Assembly: GCF_026151205.1 (NCBI RefSeq)
Contig: NC_087073.1
Location: 15,085,837 to 15,149,836 of the forward strand
Direction: 5' to 3'
Source of the DNA: Bolinopsis microptera
Lineage: Eukaryota; Ctenophora; Tentaculata; Lobata; Bolinopsidae
DNA: 64,000 nucleotides
The stretch's first letter is position 1; the number at the start of each line of letters is the position of its first letter. The translations under genes and the position numbers were made by a program. This document shows positions 46,051 to 57,238 of the stretch, piece after piece. The notes beneath the pieces were generated by a model, which worked only from the letters and a program-made list of their open reading frames with translations, did no database searches and was not told where the DNA came from.

Positions 46051-47066
46051 TCAACTGAGCGTTTCTCCGTTACCAATGGTCCATTGCTCATAGTCCCAAT
46101 CAGGAAATAGGATCTTAGATTCTTTTACAAAGCTTTCAAGAGAGTCAGATCCGTGACCAGCATTGCGAGTGTCTGACAAACCATACAGTGCCCTGATACT
46201 AAAATAAATAAATAAATTAGGCATCCAATATATTGAGCCCTGCATCCATATCCCTTTTAAATCTACATTATAGCAGCTTTTTAAATTTACCATCACAGGA
46301 ATTTAATTTGTGTACCCCTGGCCTTAACTATATAGTTAAGTGATCTTTGACCCCAATGAAAGTCCCACATTTACATATCACAAGCAAGTCGAAATTTTCA
46401 TCTGAAACAAAATTGTGGACAGTATATCACGAAGAAAATACTTTACATAGAAAGGTATGGGCGCTCTATTATAGTAGACTACAAAATTGATGAATTAGTA
46501 ATGTACCTGTCTGGGTTCTTCTGTCTAGTCTTGTAACATTTAGTAAAACCAAGTAAATTCCTCCACTTAGTCACAGCATCTTCTGTTTTATGAGCCAGTA
46601 CCAATGCATGAAACTCCCCTGACGACATAAACTCAACCAACCTCTGTTGGAAAAATTTACCTCTGTGTTCCTCATAGAACTTATCAGCCTGCAAAAGAAC
46701 TTTAATAATAATATAATATCTTTGGTGAATGCATTTTGAAAAAATCTTATTACAGGAAAGCATTATTCAATGTGAAAGACAATTTTGTGTTTTCGATATG
46801 AAACCAAACAGAACTCTAATTTAATATATAATAGGGTCAAACATAACATTATTTTGAATCTTATTATCACCAAAGCTAAGCAAGGTTTTCAAAGTTAATA
46901 CAACAAATTCAGTAAAACATACCTGAATTCGATTCCACGAGGTTACAGTTTCTTTGGCAACAACAAAGCCCTCCTTATGAATGAGTTTTAAAATTCTCTG
47001 ATGATGAATAGGATGAGCATAAACATCAGGTTTTAAAATTGCAAGAGTCATAGTGAGTCGCTGCAT
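46051..47066 (-). CDS. NME6: Nucleoside diphosphate kinase, NME6 ortholog
   Basis: Three minus-strand exons: 46923-47066 (ATG), 46507-46688, 46051-46198 (TGA), joined in phases 0 and 2. 157 aa. Residues 5-14 read TMTLAILKPD (NDK first strand). REHxGxFFxQRLVEFM-type sequence (EEHRGKFFQQRLVEFMSSG) is characteristic of NME6, followed by LAHK and the active-site loop SDTRNAGHGSDS, where His124 is the phosphorylated catalytic residue. NDKs transfer the gamma phosphate between nucleoside tri- and diphosphates. NME6 is a group II, mitochondrion-associated member, reported in vertebrates to act with RCC1L in mitochondrial RNA metabolism. It lacks the long C-terminal tail of human NME6. The stop lies about 950 bases upstream of the FAM13 start, same strand. 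Confidence 0.93.
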
Positions 47067-47114
47067 ACTTTACTGTTATGTCATTCACTATGATTCTGAA
47101 TTATAAAATGTTAA

Positions 47115-47395
47115 AATCTAATCAACAGGTCTCTAAAATCGTCAAAAATAGTGGTCCAAGATTTTGAAATCAGATAAAAACTTTTTAAAGGTTTATCTCA
47201 AAATTCTGTCCGGAAAATCTCTTCTAAATGATCCCTAGAACTTTTATTATATCCTGTAAGTTTCAGGGTGATTATTGGAAAATGTAGGATGAGATAGATT
47301 TTGTAGACTCAATTTAAAGTATGCGAGATTGAAAATTGCTCGCACAGTACAATTACTAAGAAGGCGATTTCGAGAAAATGAAGACTCCCTGCCCA
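47115..47395. mobile_element. Partial copy of the TTAA-MITE family
   Basis: Shares with 44475-44640 the order AGATTTT...AAATC, TCTCAAAATTCTGTC, AAATGATCCCTA and GTTTCAGGGTGATT. Ends are not clear, so it is probably truncated. It lies just upstream of NME6. Confidence 0.65.
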
Positions 47396-47399
47396 GTAG

Positions 47400-48950
47400 T
47401 GTAACAAAGGCCCCACAGACCCCACTGTGCAAAATTTAATGAGGGGGGCCACTGCATAGACCCAATAAAGTCTGCATCTCACCCCAGTCTGTATCTCACT
47501 ACCAGGGATTGATGACACATGAAACTGTCCACTTAACAAATGAAAAGAGTTGCATAATCGAGGTAATAAAGAGTTGTATAATCGAGGTAATTATAATATA
47601 ACCATAATAAATGGTGTTTCAAAAATGATGTTTATAATATGATGTAGAATTATAGCTATTTCCGTACAGCCGTTTGAAGGACTATGAACATGCTAGCTCT
47701 TTTTATTTTGTTAGTCGGGCGGCATCTTGGGTTGTACTGGACCTAACAAGTTTATTATCGGATGTCTACTTATATTTAGTATGATATCATTATTTATATT
47801 CATTGTAATGGCAATAAAATTTAAATTTTGTTTTCCTTAAATTTTGTTTTCCTTAATAAAACTAAAGTTGATAAAACAAAAGTTAAATTTATTACCAATT
47901 ATTCATTATTTTTTTAATGACGAAGGCTGTGAAATGTTCACAGTTGTGATAATGAGGAAATCAGAAAGAATGTTTAAAACTAGTGATGATGTTTATGTCA
48001 TTATTCTTAATCTAATCTAATCTAATTTAATCAATCAATACATATTTTATATTAATACTTTCAACACTACTATATAACAAATAATTTGAGCATGAATGCG
48101 AAGTTGTTACTTTGAAACGGCGTTTATCCTAACAGTGCAGTATCATTTGTTGCAAAAAATCAGAATAATCAGAAATTATTTGGAACTCCCAAAAACTGTC
48201 ATAAATTCTAATATTGGAAAGACTGCGCAGTGCGCAGAATGGATGTCTTAAACTATAATCTTGTTGTCACTAATATCTATTGACTTTCAAAGTTTTATTT
48301 TAGTTAAGTATGAAATGCCACCACATCATAGGACGAATAGACTAATTTTTTGAATATACATGTATACCTCTATGATCTATTATATTTTAAACTTGACGAA
48401 ATCTTCAAAGCAGAGGCACGAAACCACAAAAATTGACAAGATGTGACCTTTCACAAGGAAACCCATCTCACTAGAGATTCAAGCAAAGCTAATAGAAAAG
48501 CGTGATGGTAATGGTTAAGCCTCCTTTGAATGTAGCAATTCAAAATGAAGTTAAGTCGATTGAAGGTGTAATTGAAACAGAAATGAAAAGTTGCTCGTCT
48601 GCTCTAATATAACGAAAACCTGTGACGCTGCCTAAGCACCTTAAAAGATCTGTGCAAGAGCTGTAAAAACTGTTTCTAACAAAACAGATCTAAGCTATAG
48701 AACGCTGTAATTTATAAACTAGTATGTATAAAGATCGGAGACTGTTACCGGCTTTTAAAAATCGGACACACAATGACCTCCGAGAAGGACTTCGCCACTT
48801 CTTCGACGCACCGCACAAACTATCATCCATGTTTTATTTCGCCATTATATTCGCATCAAAGATCGTAAATCCAGAATCCAAGATCGCTGCTCTACATTTT
48901 TCCATTTGCAGAGCAACAATCTCAATGGGCATATGGCCAAGCTAGCTATG
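47400..48950. other. No recognisable gene
   Basis: NME6 upstream flank. It shows AT-rich sequence, a duplicated TAAATTTTGTTTTCCTTAA (47820-47855) and a TCTAATCTAATCTAA patch (48010-48030). A partial CAGTAGTGTAACAAAGGCCCC near 47394 recalls one end of the hAT-like MITE at 3931. Confidence 0.5.
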
Positions 48951-48959
48951 GGTTTATAT

Positions 48960-49582
48960 TTCACATAGCCATGTGTATACGCGTACTAATACTACGAAGT
49001 AACGCGCGCCGGGCTAGCTTCCATATAGCTATTAACAATGGACAATTTAATCAATAATGCTCATAAGCATAAAGTTGATTAACGATGTCCATCCTAAGTT
49101 GTAGGTTTATAACCTAATAGGACGCGCGCCGAGTTGGAACAAATATTGTACGAGTACAGTTTAATTGACGGTGTCAATTCATGGCAGTTCGGCGCGGCAC
49201 AGTAGCGCATCTCGCCGATATAGCCAGAAGAAGCCTTATTGAGTAAGAAGCCTTATTGAGTGCGCGGCGCGGCACAGTAACGCATCGCGCTACAAGAGTA
49301 CAGTATCACTCATTAAATCCTATGTAGCTTGGCGTGGATCAATGGTGCACCTTGCCGGCCGATCGTCGCGTGATCATATCTAACGAGAAGTATAATCAAT
49401 TATTTGATACACCGCGCGGCCCAGTAGTTACCTGGCACGTGCTGCTCATGCTTGCTTTATCCAGCTAGCCCTTGCGGTTGGGAGTCAGGCAGTGCATGGC
49501 GGCGCGCGCAAGTACGTGGATAGGTGAACTTGTAGGTTTATAAACCTACAAGTTCACCTATCCATGTGCTTGCGCGCAAGGC
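48960..49582. repeat. GC-rich palindromic repeat cluster (GGCGCGCG family)
   Basis: GC-rich against an AT-rich background, with repeated GCGCGCCG, GCGCGGCGCGGC and GACGCGCGCCGAGTTGGA (49121-49138) motifs. Related sequence occurs at 330-420, 13942-14027 and 59690-60060. It ends in the 37-bp-arm palindrome at 49504-49577. Probably nested non-autonomous elements. Confidence 0.7.
49504..49577. repeat. 74-bp near-perfect palindrome
   Basis: Arms 49504-49540 and 49541-49577, 35 of 37 positions complementary, no spacer. The centre is TAGGTTTATAAACCTA and the outer ends GCGCGCAAG/CTTGCGCGC. It abuts the 91-bp tandem array. Confidence 0.9.
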
Positions 49583-50573
49583 TAATATTAAATACTAGTG
49601 GACTCTATGCAGGTCTCCCAGCGCCCCTAATTTTACTGATCTGGAGGTCACATTTTATTGAGCCAGTACAGGCTAATATTAAATACTAGTGGACTCTATG
49701 CAGGTCTCCCAGCGCCCCTAATTTTACTGATCTGGAGGTCACATTTTATTGAGCCAGTACAGGCTAATATTAAATACTAGTGGACTCTATGCAGCTCTCC
49801 CAGAGCCCCTTATTTTACTGATCTGGAGGTCACATTTTATTGAGCCAGTACAGGCTAATATTAAATACTAGTGGACTCTATGCAGGTCTCCCAGCGCCCC
49901 TAATTTTACTGATCTGGAGGTCACATTTTATTGAGCCAGTACAGGCTAATATTAAATACTAGTGGACTCTATGCAGGTCTCCCAGCGCCCCTAATTTTAC
50001 TGATCTGGAGGTCACATTTTATTGAGCCAGTACAGGCTAATATTAAATACTAGTGGACTCTATGCAGGTCTCCCAGCGCCCCTTATTTTACTGATCTGGA
50101 GGTCACATTTTATTGAGCCAGTACAGGCTAATATTAAATACTAGTGGACTCTATGCAGGTCTCCCAGCGCCCCTAATTTTACTGATCTGGAGGTCACATT
50201 TTATTGAGCCAGTACAGGCTAATATTAAATAATAGTGGACTCTATGCAGGTCTCCCAGCGCCCCTAATTTTACTGATCTGGAGGTCACATTTTATTGAGC
50301 CAGTACAGGCTAATATTAAATACTAGTGGACTCTATGCAGGTCTCCCAGCGCCCCTAATTTTACTGATCTGGAGGTCACATTTTATTGAGCCAGTACAGG
50401 CTAATATTAAATACTAGTGGACTCTATGCAGGTCTCCCAGCGCCCCTAATTTTACTGATCTGGAGGTCACATTTTATTGAGCCAGTACAGGCTAATATTA
50501 AATACTAGTGGACTCTATGCAGGTCTCCCAGCGCCCCTTATTTTACTGATCTGGAGGTCACATTTTATTGAGC
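49580..50573 (+). repeat. 91-bp tandem array, 11 copies
   Basis: Eleven almost identical units beginning AGGCTAATATTAAATACTAG and ending ATTGAGCCAGTAC, exact 91-base spacing (e.g. 49671, 49762, 49853). Variation is confined to a few sites (CCCCTAAT/CCCCTTAT, one CAGCTCTCCCAGAG, one AATAATAG). High identity indicates recent expansion or homogenisation. Confidence 0.95.
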
Positions 50574-51112
50574 CTATGCAGTATATGCAATTCTGTTTTA
50601 GACATTGAATTTATTTAAAAAAGGTCACACCCTCTAAAAAACTCCAATTGGAAATGTTTCTATTAATTTCACATTGGAAAACTTTTCATTGTGTTTGACC
50701 TCAACTTAGATGTATTTGTTTTTTTTTGCTATTTTTAGCAACTCCAATTCTCTTTTGTAGAGCTGATTCTTGTTATATAATATAGAAGTACACTCGATAC
50801 AGTTATCTTATATAAGAAAATATATTGGACTGCCAAACTACTGGTATATCATTCTATTGGGAAGAAAAATAATACAAGTTAGTATTCTTCTAAAAATAAC
50901 TGTTCATAACATTTACTTCATTTGTAAAGGTATGTGTGTGAAACATCAGAACTGAATAATGGACCAGAGAATTCAGAGATCTTTGGTTACCTGTTTCCGG
51001 TTTCGTCGGTTCACATTGCTGCGTTCCTGACCTAGCTTCGCCTGCATCATTAGATCATATTATAATATGCATTATAGACTATAGTTATACAGCTTGAATT
51101 TGAAAGAGCTAC

Positions 51113-51660
51113 ATGGTCGTTGTTTCGAGTGCTTTTTCATCTGCTGTGACAGACAGCATCAACGGTTACCAACATAATAGGTGCATTGCAAGTTGTGCAA
51201 TGCTGAATGCATACGTTTCGTCAGTGACTTCCTTCTGCCTCATTGATGCGAAACTGATAATAAACATGCAAGAGAATACAGCTATAGTTACTCTGGACTG
51301 CCATGATAGAAACATTGAAACAGATATTGACTGGCTTTAGGTATGTAAGACGTAAGTATTGAAACCCCAATTTGTTATGATCAGGTTCAACATACTTGCT
51401 ATGATCCTTTATATAATAATATTAATATATTACATAAAATATAATATATTACATTGTATATTAATCTTGATATAAAATCCTCGCTTTTTGATGATTGTAA
51501 CATGTTCTGTTTCGTTGTAACCTTGTCCCCTACATATTTATATAATACATCATTACTTCCATTTTTCAGGTTTTTATTGGTGTTGCAAACGATGAAACGA
51601 TCACTAAATTCTGTGCCTATGTGAGATTTGTTGGTTCATCGAATAACATCAAACTTACAG
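51113..51660 (+). CDS. Possible exons of an unrecognised gene (weak)
   Basis: A 75-codon frame at 51113-51340 ends in TAG directly followed by GTATGT, and a second possible exon (about 51570-51662) lies between a TTTTTCAG acceptor and CTTACAGT|GTGAGT. Read from its first base it gives VFIGVANDETITKFCAYVRF. The two do not join in one frame as I read them, and no domain is recognised. They could be 5' exons of the SWIM-domain gene beyond the minisatellite, or chance. Confidence 0.2.
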
Positions 51661-51689
51661 TGTGAGTAATTCAACAATCATGCACTTCA

Positions 51690-53105
51690 TATTTTATGTC
51701 CCCCTACTCATTGTTCACTCTCTGTCTTCATCAGTGTTACTCTACATTTCTCTCAGCAGTTATTCTTCCACTCAGTATTAACTCTCTGTCTTCGTCAGTG
51801 TTACTCTTTATTTCCCTCAGTAGCTACCCTCCCACTCAGTATTAACTCTCTGTCTTCATCAGTGTAACTCTACATTTCTCTCAGTAGTTACTCTTCCACT
51901 CAGTTTTAACTCTCTGTCGTCATCAGTGTTACTCTACATTTCTCTCAACTTAGTTATTCTCCCACTCAGTATTAACTCTCTGTCTTTGTCAGTGTTACTC
52001 TATATTTACCTCAGTAGTTACTCTCACACTGAGAGTTAACTCTCTGTCTTCGTCAGTGTTACTCTATATTTTGCTCAGTAGTTATTCTCCCACTCAGTAT
52101 TAACTCTCTGTCTTCGTCAGTATTACTCTACATTTCCCTCAGTAGTTATTCTCCCACTCAGTATTAACTCTCTGTCTTCGTCAGTGTTACTCTACATTTC
52201 GCTCAGTAGTTATTCTCCCAGTTCCCACTTAGTATCAACTCTCTGTCTTCATCAGTGTTACTCTACATTTCTCTCAGTAGTTATTCTCCCACTAAGTGTT
52301 AAATCTCTGTCTTCATCAGTGTTACTCTAGACATTTCCCTCAGTAGTTATTCTCCCACTCAGTATTAACTCTCTGTCTTCATCAGTGTTACTCTACATTT
52401 CTCTCAGCAGTTATTCTTTCACTCAGTAGCAACTCTCTGTCTTCGTCAGTGTTACTCTATATTTAGCTCAGTAGTTATTCTCCCACTCAGTATTAACTCT
52501 CTGTCTTCATCAGTGTTACTCTACTCTCTAGACATTTCCTTCAGAAGTTATTCTCCCACTCAGTATTAACTCTCTGTCTTCGTCAGTGTTACTCTACATT
52601 TCGCTCAGTAGTTATTCTTCCGCTCAGTATCAACTCTCTGTCTTCATCAGTGTTATTCTACATTTCCCTCAGTAGTTATTCTCCCACTCAGTGTTAAATC
52701 TCTGTCTTCATCAGTGTTACTCTAGACATTTCCCTCAGTAATTATTCTCCCACTCAGTATCAACTCTCTGTCTTCATCAGTGTTATTCTACATTTCCTTC
52801 AGTAGTTATTCTCCCACTCAGTGTTAAATCTCTGTCTTCATCAGTGTTACTCTAGACATTTCCCTCAGTAATTATTCTCCCACTCAGTATCAACTCTCTG
52901 TCTTCATCAGTGTAACTCTACATTTCTCTCAGTAGTTATTCTCCCACTCAGTATTAACTCTCTGTCTTCATCAGTGTTACTCTACATTTCTCTCAGCAGT
53001 TATTCTTCCACTCAGTATTAACTCTCTGTCTTCGTCAGTGTTACTCTATATTTAGCTCAGTAGTTATTCTCCCACTCAGTATTAACTCTCTGTCTTCATC
53101 TTCTT
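51690..53105 (+). repeat. Minisatellite, ~65-bp unit (TTAACTCTCTGTCTTCATCA)
   Basis: About 20 diverged copies of a unit containing CTCTGTCTTCATCAGTGTTA, CTCTACATTTCTCTCAG and AGTTATTCTCCCACTCAGTA. It resumes at about 54513 after a LINE insertion and runs to about 55035. Confidence 0.9.
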
Positions 53106-53111
53106 CTTCGT

Positions 53112-54513
53112 AGAGGGCAGTGGTCTTTACTACTAAGGAATAGATCAAAACCACTATAAGATGGAGCATTGAAGCCCTGTGCTTACCCCGGTACAGTTAA
53201 TCTGTGAAGAAAGCAAGGTTAAGCCTTGTCCTCTCCACATTTGGTAAAACGTTTTGTTGCTTGTATGAAGCCGATGATCCTTGGTAATGAGAACTTGTCC
53301 ACTATATCTGTCACACTGAGGTAGAAGGAGTCAAAGTATCCTCCTTGCTGGTAAGACCATTTCGGGCACTGACCAATAAAGTGGTTCATTGTCTCCTCTT
53401 TCATGAGACAGTGTGGACAGGTTTTAGGGACCGTTGTACTTATTGATATGGTAGTTTAGTTCACAATGTCCCGTGAGGAATTGTGTTGCTGTTCTTGTGC
53501 TCTCTTTGCCAAGTTTCGGGATTGATCTGGCGAACTTTTGTCTCCATAATCGTTTAAAGTGAGTGTGGGGTAAAGTTCTCCATCTTTCCCTCATCTTCCG
53601 ATGACTTATACTCCGCAGTGCTCCCTTCCATAATACTTTTGGTATTGGTAGTTGCACTTGAGCGGAGTCCAGATTGTCGGAGCCTTTTTGGCAAGAGAGT
53701 CTGCCTTTTCGTTGCCATCGTAGCCTTTGTGAGCTGGTATCCATCGTAGTAGGACTTGATTGTCCATTGCTAGTTGGTTGAGCTCACTTATAGCCGTGCT
53801 GGTGCTTTTAGATTTGACTTTGATGTTGCTCATTGCCATTATTGTCGACTGGCTATCGCAGTTTATGTTTATTTTTCTAGTTTTGGTCCCAGATTCCCGT
53901 AATATTTTTGCCGCAGTGCCTACGGCAAAGGTTTCGGCCTGGAAGACGGTTGAGTTGATTCCTAGGTGGTATGACTCCTCACATGTGGGGTGTCGTTGTC
54001 CACAATGTACACTCCTGCTCCAACTTTTTCATTCATTTTGGAGCCGTCTGTGTAACATTGTATAGTATTGGTGTCATTCTCGATTACCTCATACTCAGAG
54101 AGTCGGGGAATTTCTGTGTTGAAACCAATGTCAACATTCAGTGATGTTGTCTGTTGATCTTGTCCTTCAGAGTTGAGACTGATAGCCTTTAGTAACTGTT
54201 CATTAAGTTTTGTGTGGGTGGTTAGGTTGCCCTTCTTGTTTACCATCGGCTCATATATCCACTGGTTGTTGGATTTGAGTCTGAGAGCTCTGCTGCTTCC
54301 TCTTCCATCACCAGATCAATAGGGATGATTCCGGTGATGATGTCTATACTAGTGCTGCTCCAGGAGTCGATGGTAACCCTCCTGTTATGAGGATGTTCCC
54401 CAGCCGCTGTACACTGCTAAGGATTGTTAGGTTATGTTTTTTGGACACACCATTGAGCCAGATTGTCGCAGCGTATGTCAGAGAAGGTCTGACAACGGCT
54501 GTATAATATATAT
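53112..54513 (-). mobile_element. LINE fragment (end of RT, RNase H, C-terminal region) inside the minisatellite
   Basis: Minus-strand frames 54344-54544, 53962-54246, 53606-53839, 53424-53744 and 53219-53404 are consecutive pieces of one damaged ORF2: the RT C-terminal region (YTAVVRPSLTYAATIWLNGV), then RNase H (CYTDGSKMNEKVGAGVYI, a CDSQS block, LLRWIPAHKGYDGNEKADSL), then the terminal region with a Cys/His stretch (MKEETMNHFIGQCPKW). At least three frameshifts. It is 5'-truncated. The minisatellite reads CTCTGTCTTCATC on both sides, so the target duplication cannot be separated from the repeat itself. The 3' end carries a GAAGAAGAAG tail. Confidence 0.85.
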
Positions 54514-55035
54514 ACTCTGTCTTCATCAGTGTTACTCTAGACATTTCCTTCAGAAGTTATTCTCCCACTCAGTATTAACTCTCTGTCTTCGTCAGTGTTA
54601 CTCTACATTTCGCTCAGTAGTTATTCTTCCGCTCAGTATCAACTCTCTGTCTTCATCAGTGTTATTCTACATTTCCCTCAGTAGGTATTCTCCCACTCAG
54701 TGTTAAATCTCTGTCTTCATCAATGTTACTCTAGACATTTCCCTCAGTAATTATTCTCCCACTCAGTATCAACTCTCTGTCTTCATCAGTGTAACTCTAC
54801 ATTTCTCTCAGTAGTTATTCTCCCACTCAGTATTAACTCTCTGTCTTCATCAGTGTTACTCTACATTTCTCTCAGCAGTTATTGTTCCACTCAGTATTAA
54901 CTCTCTGACAAGTGACAAGTAGTAACGCTCTAGTTCTCTTCAAAACAGTAGACCAAGGGTTTCCTTCTCCTGAGAACAGTAAGTACTCTCTGTCTTCGTC
55001 AGTGTTACTCTATATTTAGCTCAGTAGTTATTCTC
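54514..55035 (+). repeat. Minisatellite, continuation after the LINE insertion
   Basis: Same unit family as 51690-53105, about seven copies, with a short interruption at 54908-54985. Confidence 0.85.
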
Positions 55036-55160
55036 CTTACTATATTATATGTGCAAGGCAAATTTCTGGAGAATCGAGTATTTTTTTTGTAGTAATAATT
55101 TGAATTATAAAGCGACAAAATATTATGTGTTCTCTCTTGGTTTGATTTTTTGAATAACAG

Positions 55161-56111
55161 CCAGTAATTTTAGAAGGTAAACGGTCAAGCAAAGTGTGCA
55201 AGGTCGTTGATGGAGTATTCCATGTGAAATCCTCTCACCAGTCTGAGCCCCACCAACTGAACATCAGAGGACCAACTTGCACCTGCAGAAACTTCAGCAG
55301 GACTCACATCCCCTGCAGACATATTTTTCAAGCTATCGATGATGGTTTAATGAAATGGGAGGACCTACCTGAAGATTACAGAAACATACCGTTCTTCGTA
55401 AAAGATAAAGGTCTGTTAAATTGATCTGTATGCATGTTTACATTCCAATTTGAATAGACAAGACAAAATTGAGGTTCATAACTCGTTCATGTGCTATGGC
55501 CGTGCGTCCGCGTCGATGTAGGAGGTGTGGAGCCTGCTTGTAGAGAAAATATGAAGTTTCCTACAGTAAATATTATTATCAATATCAAAGGCAGGGCATT
55601 ACTTCGACCTCCGAGGCGAGGTATCCGTGTGGACTCTGGTTGTTATCAGGGTTGGAAAGACAAAGATAATTTTGTCTGTTAAAGTGGGTTATCACTCTCT
55701 GCCATCAGAGTCATAAATCACATCTCCGCAGGGTTTGCAAGGTTTTCCCTATTGCTTTGCTTCCAATTCTTATAATAGTCAAAATATAAAATCCGATATT
55801 ATTTTTGCAGGAAGTGATATTGGGATATGGCCAGCTGATGCAGATGTAAACAAATGCTGCGATTATCCAGCATCAGAAGACGAGGATGAAGAAGTAGAAG
55901 ATGATGAGGTTGGAGGAAATGGGGATAAAAGAAAGAAGAAACGGGACATAGACTATATAAAGGAGATTGGCGGGAGCTTTCAAACAGAATAACTTCCTTC
56001 GTTAATGATCCCGAGTTTGACGTGATGGACGATGATGTCCGTGCATTATTATATAAGAAACTGTCAGATACCGCCAATGATGTGGCATCCTATATTTACA
56101 AAAGAAACTAA
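55161..56111 (+). pseudogene. SWIM zinc-finger protein 3' exons (MULE- or ZSWIM-like), frame broken
   Basis: Exon 55161-55410 (ATAACAG acceptor; AAAG|GTCTGT donor) encodes a SWIM zinc finger, CTCRNFSRTHIPCRHIF (CxC...CxH), followed by WEDLPEDYRNIPFF. It joins in phase 1 to an exon starting 55811 (TTTTTGCAG), which reads GSDIGIWPADADVNK, then an acidic run (EDEDEEVEDDEV) and a basic KRKKKR, and stops at 55992. A second frame continues without a break from about 55929 to 56111 (WRELSNRITSFVNDPEFDVM ... YKRN stop) and looks like the natural C-terminus, implying a one-base shift near 55930-55965. SWIM domains occur in Mutator-like transposases and in host ZSWIM proteins. The catalytic part is not in view. 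Confidence 0.6.
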
Positions 56112-56204
56112 TATAGATAACATAGATAAGATTATGTTTGATAATATATTACTTTAAAAGCCGTGCAATCATTTTAGATATTAGATATTAAACTAACCAT
56201 ATTA

Positions 56205-56745
56205 TGATATTCTCCGTCTAACTATTCGATCTGTCACCATCTCACTATTCAATCTGTCTCAACGTTCATTCTCTGTTTAACTATTCAATCTCTGTCTCAG
56301 TGTTCATTTTCTTGTTTAACTATTCAATCTTTGTCTCAGCGTTCATTCTCTGTCTCGACATTCATTTTCCGTCTGACTATTCAATCTGTCTCGACGTTCA
56401 TTCTGCGTCTCACTATTCAATCTGTCTCAATGTTCATTCTCTGTCTCGACGTTCATTCTCCGTCTCAATATTCAATCTGTCTCAACGTTCATTATGTGTT
56501 TAACTATTCAATCTCTTTCTCAGTGATCATTCTCTGTTTAACTATTAAATCACTGTTCATTCCTGTCTCGACGTTAATTCTCCGTCTCATTATTCAATCT
56601 CTGCATCAGTGTTCATTCTCTATTTTAGAGTTAATTCCCTGTCTTACCTTTCAATCTTTCTCGGTGTTCATTCTCTGTCTGACTGTTCAATTTCTGTCTC
56701 ACTGTCCATTCTCTGTCTCGCTGTTCAATCTTCGTGTTTCTTTCA
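56205..56745 (+). repeat. Minisatellite, ~25-30-bp unit (TATTCAATCTGTCTCAACGT)
   Basis: About 20 degenerate copies of CTATTCAATCT / CTGTCTC / TTCATTCTC motifs. Open frames across it (Ser/Phe/Val-rich) are translated repeat. Confidence 0.85.
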
Positions 56746-57116
56746 AAGTGTTACAGTGACAAGGAGACCGAATGATATTGTTGTAAAATAAAAAGCTTGT
56801 CCGCTTTAGTTATAGTGATATTAAAACATATACAACACCATGTATTATGAAATTTTAGATTTTGTTACAAAATATGGAAAGTGAATTTGATGTTGTTGTC
56901 TAATGAGGCGATGTTTTCGCTGAATTTGTATCGTATTTGTATCATGCCCCCATTTCTTGCCCCCACGTTGTATCGTCTGCCCCCATCATGATCTGACCGT
57001 GCCAATCTAATTAAGTTTCCTTGGTGATACGATTTCTTGCTCGGTCGGATATACGTAATCGAATTATGCATACCAATGACTGTAGTCCACAGGTCCACAG
57101 GTTAGTGCAAACAACA

Positions 57117-57238
57117 ATACGAACCGTGAAATAAACCATCTAGAAACCATTTATTCTGTTATAATGTAATACTGTTAGTGGAATAGTAGAAAGGACGATA
57201 AGAACCGCAAGACAAACCATCAAGAAACCATAAGCTAA
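57117..57238 (+). repeat. Diverged satellite monomers left of the LINE insertion
   Basis: GTAATACTGTTAG, AAACCATCAAGAAACCAT and related words match the ~178-bp satellite right of the insertion but are more diverged. This shows the LINE entered an existing satellite. Confidence 0.65.

Noticed and set aside
48724..48945. 73-codon plus-strand frame
   Set aside because: No domain, no splice support and composition like the surrounding non-coding sequence.
49580..50573. 91-bp array as a CRISPR array
   Set aside because: Units are contiguous near-identical repeats without unique spacers, in animal-type DNA.
56300..56791. Phe/Ser/Val-rich frames resembling membrane proteins
   Set aside because: Translations of the TTCAATCT/CTGTCTC minisatellite.
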